Numbered from the stretch's first letter, positions 24,287 through 32,918 are shown. The stretch is DNA of 33,198 bases from a bacterium HR19 (GCA_002898315.1 BEHV01000016.1:1-33198); one strand, 5' to 3'. Notes: generated by a model not told the origin, from the sequence alone. Made by a program: numbers and translations.

Positions 24287-25054
24287 ATGAACACCAAAAA
24301 AGTAAAAACAGATGAAGGAGAAGGAATCTTAATAATAACTTTGAACTCTCCTGAAACACTTAACGCACTCTCCAGCCAAATCTTACAAGAACTTGACGAA
24401 ATCATAGATAAAATATGGTATGAAAAATACTCGGGAGTAATTATAAGAGGGGAAGGAAGAGCTTTTTCAGCAGGAGCAGATATTAACGAGCTTTATTCAC
24501 TTGAAAACTTCCATCAAGCTTACGAGTATTTGAGAAATGGACAGAGGATTCTTTCAAAACTTGAAAAATTAAAGTATATCACAGTCGCAGCAATAGATGG
24601 CTATGCCCTTGGCGGAGGTTTTGAACTTGCTCTGGCATGCACATTCAGAGTAGCAACAAAAAACTCAAAGTTAGGATTGCCGGAGATAAATCTCGGAATT
24701 TTACCCGGCTATGGCGGAACCCAACGACTATCACGACTTATCTCACCCCAAAAAGCAAAAAAGCTGATAATGGAAGGAAAAATCATTTCAGCACAAGAGG
24801 CACTTGAAATAGGAGCAATAGATGATATAGCCGAAGACAATCAAGAACTCATCAAAAAAGCAAAAGAAATTATCTTCAAGTTCAAAGATAAAAACCCCAC
24901 CGCTCTGAGATATATAGTTGAGCTTTGCAATATATCAAGCAGTGGAGAGCTTGAAGAAAATTTAAGAACCGAAGCTCTTTTCTGCGCTTCGTGTATATCT
25001 TCGCCCTACGCAAAAAACAAAATGAAAGAATTTCTTGAAAAAAAGAGAAAATAA
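24287..25054 (+). CDS. Enoyl-CoA hydratase (crotonase family)
   Basis: 255 residues, the normal length. Crotonase motifs: FSAGADINEL (first oxyanion strand), AAIDGYALGGGFELALAC (second oxyanion Gly and first catalytic Glu) and LGLPEINLGILPGYGGTQRL (second catalytic Glu). Both glutamates used for water addition are present, so hydratase rather than isomerase or dehalogenase activity is likely. It probably forms an operon with the preceding enoyl-CoA carboxylase/reductase-like gene: 3-hydroxyacyl-CoA to enoyl-CoA, then reduction. No Shine-Dalgarno is evident before ATG 24287. The end is 2 nt from the convergent htpX stop. Confidence 0.9.
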   Translation: MNTKKVKTDEGEGILIITLNSPETLNALSSQILQELDEIIDKIWYEKYSGVIIRGEGRAFSAGADINELYSLENFHQAYEYLRNGQRILSKLEKLKYITVAAIDGYALGGGFELALACTFRVATKNSKLGLPEINLGILPGYGGTQRLSRLISPQKAKKLIMEGKIISAQEALEIGAIDDIAEDNQELIKKAKEIIFKFKDKNPTALRYIVELCNISSSGELEENLRTEALFCASCISSPYAKNKMKEFLEKKRK

Positions 25055-25056
25055 AT

Positions 25057-25929
25057 TCATGCCAGGTCAAGGGGAATTCCTGCCATCTTGTAAAGTCGTT
25101 CTATTCTCTTTTCTATCGGCGGGTGAGTTGAAAACAGAGAAAGTATTGAAGAACCAGAAAGCGGATTGACTATGAAAAGGTGAGAGGTAGCAGGATTAGC
25201 ATCAAGAGGGACTTTCTGGCTCAACCCCGCGATCTTTTTCAGAGCAGATGCAAGAGACAGCGGGTCCCCGCACAGCTTTGCTCCGCTTTCATCTGCAAGA
25301 TACTCACGCGAGCGAGAGATAGCCATCTGAACCAAAAATGCAGCTATGGGAGCCAAAACAGCAAGAGCAATAAGACCTATGATACCACCTATGCCAGAAT
25401 CTCTCTCATTATCTCTGCTTCCCCCGAAGAAGAAAAGACCCCATCTCAACATATCTGCAAGATACATTATCGCACCCGCAATAGTTGCAGCCACCACCTG
25501 AACAAGCGTATCTCTGTTCAAAATATGAGATAACTCGTGAGCTAAAACTCCTCTCAACTCCCTTTCGTTAAGAACCCTGAGTATTCCCTCAGTTACAGCA
25601 ACAGCCGAGTGAGAAGGAGACCTTCCGGTAGCAAAAGCGTTTGGAGAAGGAGAAGGGACAAGATAAACCTTCGGTTTCGGGATACCCGCGCTTGCAGAAA
25701 GTTCTTCAATAATTCTATGAACAGCTGGCGCCTCCTCAGGAGAAAGCTCCCTCGCTCCATACATAGCAAGAACTATCTTATCTGAAAAGAAGTATGCTAT
25801 AAAGTTCATAAGACCCGCCATAACCAGCGCAATAGTAAGCCCAACCTTACCGCCCACAAGATTACCCATAAAAAGCAAGAAAAAAGTCAAAAGTGATAAT
25901 AGAAAAAATGTCTTCAACCTCTGAACCAT
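25057..25929 (-). CDS. htpX: HtpX-like membrane zinc metalloprotease (M48)
   Basis: 290 residues from ATG 25929, where the typical MVQRLKTFFLLS start of HtpX falls. The frame is open to an upstream ATG at 26013 that overlaps the glyA stop as ATGA with GGGAG just before it, so a 28-residue longer form by translational coupling cannot be excluded. Two N-terminal helices precede the zinc motif HELSH, with the third ligand in SREYLADESGA and two more helices between them (about 150-200). It degrades damaged membrane proteins. A 16-bp tandem repeat lies in the stretch between the two possible starts. Confidence 0.9.
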   Translation of the reverse strand: MVQRLKTFFLLSLLTFFLLFMGNLVGGKVGLTIALVMAGLMNFIAYFFSDKIVLAMYGARELSPEEAPAVHRIIEELSASAGIPKPKVYLVPSPSPNAFATGRSPSHSAVAVTEGILRVLNERELRGVLAHELSHILNRDTLVQVVAATIAGAIMYLADMLRWGLFFFGGSRDNERDSGIGGIIGLIALAVLAPIAAFLVQMAISRSREYLADESGAKLCGDPLSLASALKKIAGLSQKVPLDANPATSHLFIVNPLSGSSILSLFSTHPPIEKRIERLYKMAGIPLDLA

Positions 25930-25960
25930 AGCAGAAAAAATTATAATAACTTTCCCCGAG

Positions 25961-25992
25961 AAATAAAATTTTTCGGAAATAAAATTTTTCGG
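25961..25992. repeat. Perfect 16-bp tandem duplication upstream of htpX
   Basis: The 16-base unit aaataaaatttttcgg occurs twice in a row (25961-25976, 25977-25992). Because 16 is not a multiple of three, the two copies would be read in different frames if translated, which argues that the stretch is leader rather than coding sequence. Confidence 0.85.
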
Positions 25993-26009
25993 TAAATATA
26001 AAAGCATCT

Positions 26010-27737
26010 TCATCTACTCCCAAGAAGCATAAGAAGGTCTCTGTAGAACGGAAAATTAGCGCACATTTCCCTAACCTCGTTTCTGACATCTGATACAACC
26101 TTCTCATCAAAATTTGCTGATATCACTCTATCTATCATACGAGCTATAAATCTCATCTCTTCTTCTTTCATACCACGCGTTGTGAGAGCAGATGTTCCTA
26201 ATCTTATTCCAGATGGATTCATCGGGGGTCTCTTATCAAAAGGTATGACGTTCTTGTTAAGAATTATTCCCGCTTTATATAGCTCTCTTTCAACATCTCC
26301 ACCGCTGACTCCCTTTGGAGATACATCTATAAGAACGATATGAGAGTCAGTCCCCCCTGTTATGACATTGTATCCGAGTTTCTGGAATTCGTCTGCAAGA
26401 GCTTTTGCGTTTTTCACGACCTGCTCCGCATAAAGCTTGAAATCGGGTTCCATCACCTCTTTGAAGCAGACCGCTTTCGCAGCTATAACATGCATAAACG
26501 GTCCCCCTTGTGTTCCCGGAAAAACAGCAGAGTCAATCTTTTTTGCGTAATCAGATTTCGTAAGAATAACTGCACCACGAGGACCCCTCAGGGTCTTATG
26601 TGTTGTAAATGTCACAAAATCTGCGTATGGAACAGGAGAAGGGAAAACGCCCGCAGCAACCAAACCAGCAGGATGAGCTATATCTGCAAGAAGATATGCT
26701 GAAACCTCCTTTGCTATATCAGCGAAAGCTTTGAAATCTATCGCTCTTGGGTAAGAAGACGCACCCGCAATTATTATCTTTGGTCTCTCTCTCCTCGCTA
26801 TATCTCTTATCTTATCAAGATCCAAAAGATGAGTCCTTTCATCAACAGTATAAAAAACAGGCTGATATATCTTTCCAGAAAAATTGACCTTTGCACCGTG
26901 AGATAAATGCCCGCCAGAAGATAATTCCAAACTCATGATTTTATCGCCCGGCTCGAGGAATCCCAGGAAAACCGCTTGATTCGCCTGCGTTCCAGAGTGC
27001 GGTTGAACATTTGCGTGCTCCGCTGAAAAAATCTTCTTCACCCTCTCACGAGCTATCTCCTCAACAATATCTACAAATTCACAACCTCCGTAATAGCGCT
27101 TTGATGGATAACCCTCGGCGTATTTGTTATTCATAGGATTAAAAAGCGAAAGAAGAACCCTCAAACTCGTCAGGTTCTCAGAAGCTATCAGATTCAGTGT
27201 ATTTTCTTGCTTTTCTATCTCATTACGTATAGCGTAAAAAACATCTGGGTCAAACTTTCTTATCATTCCAAAAATGTGAGAGAGAGAAAAGATAAGTTCT
27301 TCTTCTATCTCTTTTATCTTCTCTATTCTTCTCAAATGTCTCCCCCCTTCAAATGAGCTTTCCATAAAGACCTTCAGAAGTTCTATGGCATAATCTGGTG
27401 AGATAATTCTTCCGGGAAAGACGATTATATTTGCGTCATTGTGAGCTTTTGCCATGCGAGCAGAAAACTCGTTGAACACAAGCGCAGCCCTAACTCCCGG
27501 AAACTTATTAGCTGTAATGCTCATTCCTATACCCGTCCCGCATATCAAAATACCTAAATCTGCCCTATGTGAAGAAACTTCCTCCGCAACAGAACGAGCA
27601 AAATCCGGATAATCTACCTTGCCATCACCAGAATCTACTCCTCTATCTTCAAACTCTATACCCTTACTTTTTAAAAACTCTTTTATTTTCTCTTTCAGGA
27701 AAAAACCAGCGTGGTCAGAACCTATAGCAACTTTCAT
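26010..27737 (-). CDS. Fused ribose-5-phosphate isomerase B - serine hydroxymethyltransferase
   Basis: 575 residues from ATG 27737; the in-frame TTG at 27764 is rejected because MKVAIGSDHAG is the exact RpiB start. Residues 1 to about 140 are RpiB, with H9, C66 (ICGTGIGMS), H99 (AHNDAN), R133 and R137 at the positions of the E. coli enzyme. A short helical linker (about 138-158) leads into full-length GlyA (about 417 residues): IASENLTS, NKYAEGYPSKRYYGG, HSGTQAN, and PLP lysine K381 in TTHKTLRGPRG. Both halves appear catalytically complete, joining pentose-phosphate interconversion with serine/glycine one-carbon metabolism. rpiB and glyA are neighbours in many genomes. Here no stop or frameshift separates them. 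Confidence 0.95.
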   Translation of the reverse strand: MKVAIGSDHAGFFLKEKIKEFLKSKGIEFEDRGVDSGDGKVDYPDFARSVAEEVSSHRADLGILICGTGIGMSITANKFPGVRAALVFNEFSARMAKAHNDANIIVFPGRIISPDYAIELLKVFMESSFEGGRHLRRIEKIKEIEEELIFSLSHIFGMIRKFDPDVFYAIRNEIEKQENTLNLIASENLTSLRVLLSLFNPMNNKYAEGYPSKRYYGGCEFVDIVEEIARERVKKIFSAEHANVQPHSGTQANQAVFLGFLEPGDKIMSLELSSGGHLSHGAKVNFSGKIYQPVFYTVDERTHLLDLDKIRDIARRERPKIIIAGASSYPRAIDFKAFADIAKEVSAYLLADIAHPAGLVAAGVFPSPVPYADFVTFTTHKTLRGPRGAVILTKSDYAKKIDSAVFPGTQGGPFMHVIAAKAVCFKEVMEPDFKLYAEQVVKNAKALADEFQKLGYNVITGGTDSHIVLIDVSPKGVSGGDVERELYKAGIILNKNVIPFDKRPPMNPSGIRLGTSALTTRGMKEEEMRFIARMIDRVISANFDEKVVSDVRNEVREMCANFPFYRDLLMLLGSR

Positions 27738-27797
27738 ATAGTAAAAGATTGCAGAAAATATCAAAAATACAGAAAAAACAAAACAATAAAGGAAATT

Positions 27798-28400
27798 TCA
27801 TTTTCTCCTCGCAAAATGAATTGGTTCCTCACCAACATATACCCTGAAAGTATAAGGATTCAAGTTCACCCAGATTTTTTTCTCAAGCTCTATCTCAACA
27901 AGCGGAATCCTTGACGACTGTAAAAGTATCTCAACCTCTTTTCCAAATGTCTCCTCGGCATCAACAAAAAGTGAAGTTATATCAGAAGATAACTTTATTT
28001 CTTCTTGTTTCTTCCACTCACACGGAACCTGAGGAGTTATAACAGGAAGAAAAGGAAGATTTGATTTGCCAAAAAAACCTTTTAACTGCTCGCTAATTTT
28101 TTCATATCTTTGCTTCTCTTCTTGGGTCATATTAATAGGGACACAATCTAAAACCTCTATTTTCTTCTCCCTCTTCTTTATGAGCAACTTCAAACTCTTT
28201 TTATCTCTTGAGACCTTATCTATGATTTTTGAGAAGAATGCAACAAGCTTTCTCGCCTCAGATTTTACAGCTTCCTCCTTAAAAACTGGTATCCTCGGAA
28301 AAGCAAGAGCTAAAAACAAAGCTATAATGGCTAATACAACAGAAATCTCAATCAGAGTGAAAGAGCTTCTTTTCAAGTTTCTGTCTGATTGATTTTTCAT
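27798..28400 (-). CDS. Type IV-pilin-like pseudopilin (GspH-like)
   Basis: 200 residues. A 13-residue basic leader ends at Ser, and the mature N-terminus begins FTLIE (E5 present) followed by a hydrophobic helix, the N-methylation/class III signal of pseudopilins. The position after a gspG-type gene and the size fit minor pseudopilin GspH, but the C-terminal domain shows no clear signature, so another minor pseudopilin is possible. The residue before the cleavage site is Ser, not the near-universal Gly. ATG 28400 overlaps the gspG stop by 4 nt (ATGA). It is followed 60 nt later by the rpiB-glyA fusion. Confidence 0.75.
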   Translation of the reverse strand: MKNQSDRNLKRSSFTLIEISVVLAIIALFLALAFPRIPVFKEEAVKSEARKLVAFFSKIIDKVSRDKKSLKLLIKKREKKIEVLDCVPINMTQEEKQRYEKISEQLKGFFGKSNLPFLPVITPQVPCEWKKQEEIKLSSDITSLFVDAEETFGKEVEILLQSSRIPLVEIELEKKIWVNLNPYTFRVYVGEEPIHFARRK

Positions 28401-28768
28401 TCCGCTGAAATATCGTCCTGGGTTCCAACAACTTTATCTGGTCCAGGAGATTTAAGAGTAAAGGTTGAGCCATCTGAAATATAGTAATAGTCAGACCCCC
28501 AGGGGTCTTTCGGTATCTGTTTCCCTTTTATATATCCACCTCTTGCAAGTGCCGATAGCCCCTCATCAGTGGTGGGGTATCTGCCGTTTTCAATCTTATA
28601 AAGTTCAAGTGCCTGCTCTATCATTGTGAGCTGAGCCCGAGCGGTTCTTTCTCTCGCTCTATCAAAATACCTTATTACATTTATACCAACAAGACCTGCG
28701 AGCAGACCTATAATAAGCACAACGACCATTATCTCTATCAAAGTGAATGATTGAAAAAACCTACCCAT
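28397..28768 (-). CDS. gspG: Type II secretion major pseudopilin GspG
   Basis: 123 residues after a very short 7-residue leader (MGRFFQS), then FTLIEIMVVVLIIGLLAGLV. RARAQ-type helix residues, a NGRYPTTDEGL.AL loop and DPWGSDYYY are the diagnostic core of GspG. The end (SPGPDKV.GT.DDI) matches the calcium-binding loop. It forms the pseudopilus that drives secretion across the outer membrane. No other gsp gene is in the window, so the machine is encoded elsewhere or beyond the gene cluster. As in the next gene, Ser replaces Gly at -1. Confidence 0.92.
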   Translation of the reverse strand: MGRFFQSFTLIEIMVVVLIIGLLAGLVGINVIRYFDRARERTARAQLTMIEQALELYKIENGRYPTTDEGLSALARGGYIKGKQIPKDPWGSDYYYISDGSTFTLKSPGPDKVVGTQDDISAE

Positions 28769-28820
28769 AGCGAATTAAATTTAAGATTTAAACTTAAAAA
28801 AGAAAAAAAAAGCGGAGAAA

Positions 28821-28856
28821 AAAAGAAAAAAGGGCGGGGAAAGCTACCCGCCCTTT
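28821..28856 (-). terminator. Rho-independent terminator of the large surface-protein gene
   Basis: AAAGGGCGGG (28829-28838) and CCCGCCCTTT (28847-28856) form a perfect 10-bp GC-rich stem with an 8-nt loop. On the minus strand it is followed by a T-rich run (28821-28830 region, reading TTTTTCTTTTTTT). It lies 24 nt after the stop of the 1342-residue gene and before gspG, so the two are largely separate transcripts. Confidence 0.9.
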
Positions 28857-28880
28857 CCCTATCTTGTAAACACTTTCTTT

Positions 28881-31800
28881 CTACTCAACCCTCCTTCTTA
28901 TCGCAATAAAGAGGAATGAAAGAGCAAAGAGTAAAGCTCCAAATCCCGAAAATCCAGCAGAAGCAGAACAACCTAACACTCCAACCTTCTCTGTCACAAA
29001 GAACCTGTGCGAGTATGTTGATATATTCCCTACATCATCTTTCGCTTTGATTTCAAGAACATGCTCACCTTTTGAGAGAGAGTCAATGTCAACATAGCTT
29101 ACATCAGACGCTGGCACCCACTCTCCGAATTCTCCGTTATCTACCCTCCATGCAACGAGCGTTTCTGATTTCTTTGCCTGTGCATCTTTCACATCAACAA
29201 AGAACCTTGCTCTATCACCTCTTACCAGCTCTGGACCCGAGACCCTTATATCTGGACCGAGTGTATCCACTCTGAACACGAAGCGTGCAGGTGTTGGGTC
29301 AATAAGCTTGTTCTCATCTCTTGCTCTGACCTCAAAGGTGTGCCAACCTTCAAGAAGATGTGTGAGAACAACCGAGTTTTCATCCTGCCACAGGTTCCAT
29401 GTTCCGCCATCAAGTCGCCAGGAATACTTGAACCTTGAAGATTGAGGAGAGAACGCAGAAAAGTCAATTCTTGTGTAAAGCGCGTGCGGGTCAGATGTGT
29501 AGGTTATCAGAGTTTCAGGAGGTGTAACCTTGAATCCGTTCCCGTTTCCATCCGCATTTGCAAGATGCACATTAATAGCTGCTGGCGGAGCTGAAAGCCC
29601 TGCAACCCCTCCTATTATATTAACAATATCAACTCCAAACGATTTCAGAAGTTTTATCAATCTTCCTAATCCTGTTCTTCCCTGCCAGTGTATGAATATC
29701 TCAAAGTAATCTCCTATGTTGTCTTTCGGATTACCAGCAAACGGTTGGTCATAGGCAAGAGTAGAGCCAAACTCAGGACCTACCCACGGGAAGTTCAGCG
29801 CAATAGGTATCTGTATAAGAGCTGCGGGGTCAAACGCCAATCTCAACTTAGCTCCTGCAACAGCATTCAGTATAACGGGTAAGATATTGCCAAGTATTTC
29901 AGCCCAATCAGAACCGCTCAGCCCCAAAGCGTTTGTGTTATATGCGATAAAGTATCTTACATCTGGGTCAACATACAGCGTCAGGTCTATCACACGAGCA
30001 AATGTCCCACCGTTCGGGAAGTAGTTACCTCCCTTAGATGGATCTGGCACCGGGTTGCCATAGTAATCTCTGTAGTATGAAGTAAGTGGTTTTGTGAAGT
30101 CAGTAGAATCTAATCCTGGGAACTCCACGGTTCTTGCACAATCAGGAGAAACACAAGGAACTATATCTATATCAACAGAAAGCTGTAGACCTACTGTTAG
30201 ACCGAATATCCTCATCCATGTCTGAGAAGCCATCGGGTCTGTGATATTTCCTGTTGTTATAACATTGAACGATAGGTCAACATAAGGAATATCTATCATG
30301 AGGTCTGCGGTATCAAACCATGTTGTGGGTTGAACAAACATTGTAAAACTGCTACCATAAGTTGCATTTTTAACGAACTCAGCCCAGAAATCAACTCTTG
30401 TTGAACCCTGTGCGTAGACAGAAAGAACAGGTCTGAAAGTTGGACCACCCGTTTTAGCGTATGCGACAATAGAAAGCGGTTTGTTATAAGAAGCTGCTCC
30501 ACCCGTGTTCCTTGATGGGTTTCCTGGGTCTTTGTAGTTCGGTATAATTTCTATTGCCATCTCTTTTCCTGGGTATTTATCTTTGAGCATGGGCATAAAG
30601 AACCCGAACGAATCGGTTTTGAGAAATCCGCCCGCAAACCCGCCGAGCATTGGAGTGTATTTATCTACCCATATGCAGGCAAGTCCATCTCCTATCGCCT
30701 CATAAAGTATCCTTGAAATCAGGTTGTGGTGAATTCCTATTCCAACATAGTAGTTTGTAAGAGAGTATCCGTATCTACCTTCGGCAAGTGTTGGAGATGA
30801 AGGAGCTTGTGGCAAAAGTTCGGTCTTGAAGACAAAGTTCGGAGTTCCACCGTTAACTATTGGACACGAGTTAACATCGCGAACTGTTGATGGACAACCC
30901 GTCTGCGGCTGACATTCTACAATAGGAATTATCGGGCTTGTAGCAGCTGTAAAAGAAGAAGCAAACTGCACACATGTAGATACATAATCCTTAAACACAG
31001 AGTAATCTCTCTTGACAAATGTTATACTTGTCGCAGAAGAGCTCCAGAGAACATACCTTATATCTACTCCAACATTCATAGCAAGCAAGATTCCAGCACT
31101 ATCTGCCCAGAAATCATTCGTGAATCCAAAATCTATAAATATCTTATTTGGTTTCAAGTCATAGTATGTAGTAGGTCCAACATAAACAACTTCCTCCAGA
31201 GGATGATCTATTGGGTTTATGCTATTTATTATGCTCTTTAAATCAAAGACCTGGCCGGGGAACAAGAAATAGGCAATACAGGTATCGTACTGGGTTACAG
31301 TATGGTTTGGAATACAGCTTGTATTGAAGTTATCTACCGCTATCATTCTCAAAACAACGTCAAGCCACAGCAGAGTTTTTGCAAACTTCTGCGATACTCT
31401 GTATTCTGGACAGTACCGAACAGAACCGACCTGGTTCCACGAAGTAGACCAGCACGCCGGTGTAGTAGCACTGCTTGCCATAGGAACAAAGTCATACGCT
31501 ACACCCGCAACAACATCAAGGAATTTGAGGTTTATTCCAAGACCTCTTACCATGTGTTCCCAATCCTTGTAAGATGTCCAATCTCTGAAATTACCTTTTA
31601 TTTGAATACCAACTCGCATGGCTAAAAGTGGCATTCTCACAAATGCTCTTCCGTTTATGTAGTTCGCGATAACTCTTTCCGGCTTATATTGATATTGAGT
31701 TACATTTTTATCAAATTGTGGGTCGCATATATGCTCGTCGTTTACAGCAGCAGCATTCTTGAAACAATAAGAAAGGTCGTTCGGGAATGTGGTAACCCCT

Positions 31801-32909
31801 GCTTTGAACTGACATGAGCCTCCAACCCAGTTGCAATCCACATATCTTGTCTGCGAATCAACAAAAGGAGATACAAAAGTCAAAGCTATTTCAAAATTAC
31901 CTATCTCTATTCCTACGTCAAGTCGGTCATCTGAAGTGTGCTCTGTGAGGTCTCCTTCGCATGTCGCAGTAGCGGGAAAATCTGTTCCTATGTTCCCTTG
32001 AAGTGTAACTCTTATAGAGTTTCTGTTATAGTCAAGAATCAACCTGTTTCCTGTGACTCTATCTATAAAGTAGTAGTTATCCCACCCCTGTGAAGTTGGG
32101 CAAATTCCTGGCATTTCTCTTCCACATTTTCCAAAAGGTGGCCAGCTGAAACCACCTGAATAATATTGGATTGGGTTAGCAAAAGTTCCGACGACCTTAT
32201 TCCTTTCTTGTCCGAAAATCACCGCGTTGACGCATAGTGGTGCACCTTCATCGTTCAGAAGCGGAATTGGGAGACACGTAGAAAAGATTCCCTTTCCATC
32301 GTTCTTACACATATTCTTTCCTGAATCCCAAGTTCCTGTTGGGTTGTATCCTGCCATGTATTCAAAGTAAATTCCGTTGCCGAAGCAATGAGTCAAACCT
32401 TCTCCGTACTGCCAGAGTGATGATGAAGTAGTTATCGCACAAGCCATAGTAGCGTTCCTGAAATAATAGCTATATGTTGGGTCCTTAGGGTAGTTATTTG
32501 TTAGCCACTGCTGAAAATCGAAAAGAGAATCCCATAGATCCCCCACAACTTTGGTATTTGTACATTTATCAAGAAATTGTCTTGCGAGGAGGTCTATGAG
32601 ATTAGCAACAGAAGGGTCGGACTGCAAAATATCTGAAATAAAGTTTGCTATCTCTTGCATTCCGGAATTTGTTATTCTTACCACAACATTGTGTTTTTCA
32701 AGCGCCTCACGAGTTATAAAACCAGGTGAAACCTGCGGAAGCCCTCCCCATCTTATAGGGTCTTTTATTCCAACAGAATACGGGTTGCCTGTATCTTTTG
32801 TTATTGCGTGGTGCATTTCCTGAATTCTTTTTGCCTCTGACTGCCCCACTGTGATAAAAAGTAAAAAGCCGAAGACACCAACTAAACCCCACAAAAGTTT
32901 TTTGCCCAT
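28881..32909 (-). CDS. Large exported Cys-rich surface protein with Ig-like domains and MYXO-CTERM-like anchor
   Basis: 1342 residues from ATG 32909, supported by GAAGGAGGT and a promoter that lies inside the longer frame (open to 32990). A signal peptide (about 1-25, ending SEA) is followed by a ~1090-residue region I do not recognise, with many beta-strand-like alternating patterns and 24 cysteines. Two Ig-like beta-sandwich repeats follow (FKYSWRLDGGTWNLW...HTFEVRARDE and AWRVDNGEFGEW...HVLEIKAKDD), as in deltaproteobacterial surface proteins. The tail is GCSASAG, a hydrophobic helix and RRR, the layout of MYXO-CTERM/GlyGly-CTERM sorting signals. It is probably exported, processed at the C-terminus and surface-attached. 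Function is unknown. It is monocistronic, with its own promoter and terminator, next to type II secretion pseudopilin genes. Confidence 0.85.
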   Translation of the reverse strand: MGKKLLWGLVGVFGFLLFITVGQSEAKRIQEMHHAITKDTGNPYSVGIKDPIRWGGLPQVSPGFITREALEKHNVVVRITNSGMQEIANFISDILQSDPSVANLIDLLARQFLDKCTNTKVVGDLWDSLFDFQQWLTNNYPKDPTYSYYFRNATMACAITTSSSLWQYGEGLTHCFGNGIYFEYMAGYNPTGTWDSGKNMCKNDGKGIFSTCLPIPLLNDEGAPLCVNAVIFGQERNKVVGTFANPIQYYSGGFSWPPFGKCGREMPGICPTSQGWDNYYFIDRVTGNRLILDYNRNSIRVTLQGNIGTDFPATATCEGDLTEHTSDDRLDVGIEIGNFEIALTFVSPFVDSQTRYVDCNWVGGSCQFKAGVTTFPNDLSYCFKNAAAVNDEHICDPQFDKNVTQYQYKPERVIANYINGRAFVRMPLLAMRVGIQIKGNFRDWTSYKDWEHMVRGLGINLKFLDVVAGVAYDFVPMASSATTPACWSTSWNQVGSVRYCPEYRVSQKFAKTLLWLDVVLRMIAVDNFNTSCIPNHTVTQYDTCIAYFLFPGQVFDLKSIINSINPIDHPLEEVVYVGPTTYYDLKPNKIFIDFGFTNDFWADSAGILLAMNVGVDIRYVLWSSSATSITFVKRDYSVFKDYVSTCVQFASSFTAATSPIIPIVECQPQTGCPSTVRDVNSCPIVNGGTPNFVFKTELLPQAPSSPTLAEGRYGYSLTNYYVGIGIHHNLISRILYEAIGDGLACIWVDKYTPMLGGFAGGFLKTDSFGFFMPMLKDKYPGKEMAIEIIPNYKDPGNPSRNTGGAASYNKPLSIVAYAKTGGPTFRPVLSVYAQGSTRVDFWAEFVKNATYGSSFTMFVQPTTWFDTADLMIDIPYVDLSFNVITTGNITDPMASQTWMRIFGLTVGLQLSVDIDIVPCVSPDCARTVEFPGLDSTDFTKPLTSYYRDYYGNPVPDPSKGGNYFPNGGTFARVIDLTLYVDPDVRYFIAYNTNALGLSGSDWAEILGNILPVILNAVAGAKLRLAFDPAALIQIPIALNFPWVGPEFGSTLAYDQPFAGNPKDNIGDYFEIFIHWQGRTGLGRLIKLLKSFGVDIVNIIGGVAGLSAPPAAINVHLANADGNGNGFKVTPPETLITYTSDPHALYTRIDFSAFSPQSSRFKYSWRLDGGTWNLWQDENSVVLTHLLEGWHTFEVRARDENKLIDPTPARFVFRVDTLGPDIRVSGPELVRGDRARFFVDVKDAQAKKSETLVAWRVDNGEFGEWVPASDVSYVDIDSLSKGEHVLEIKAKDDVGNISTYSHRFFVTEKVGVLGCSASAGFSGFGALLFALSFLFIAIRRRVE

Positions 32910-32918
32910 AACTTCAAT

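Noticed and set aside
27715-27801. 28-codon Phe/Cys-rich ORF starting in an ATGA overlap with the gspH-like stop and running into rpiB
   Set aside because: Low-complexity AT-rich sequence, ends out of frame inside rpiB, no ribosome site or recognisable peptide; chance is the simplest explanation.
31302-31625. Plus-strand frames inside the large surface-protein gene (and similar antisense frames elsewhere)
   Set aside because: No family features, composition follows the sense gene, no ribosome sites.
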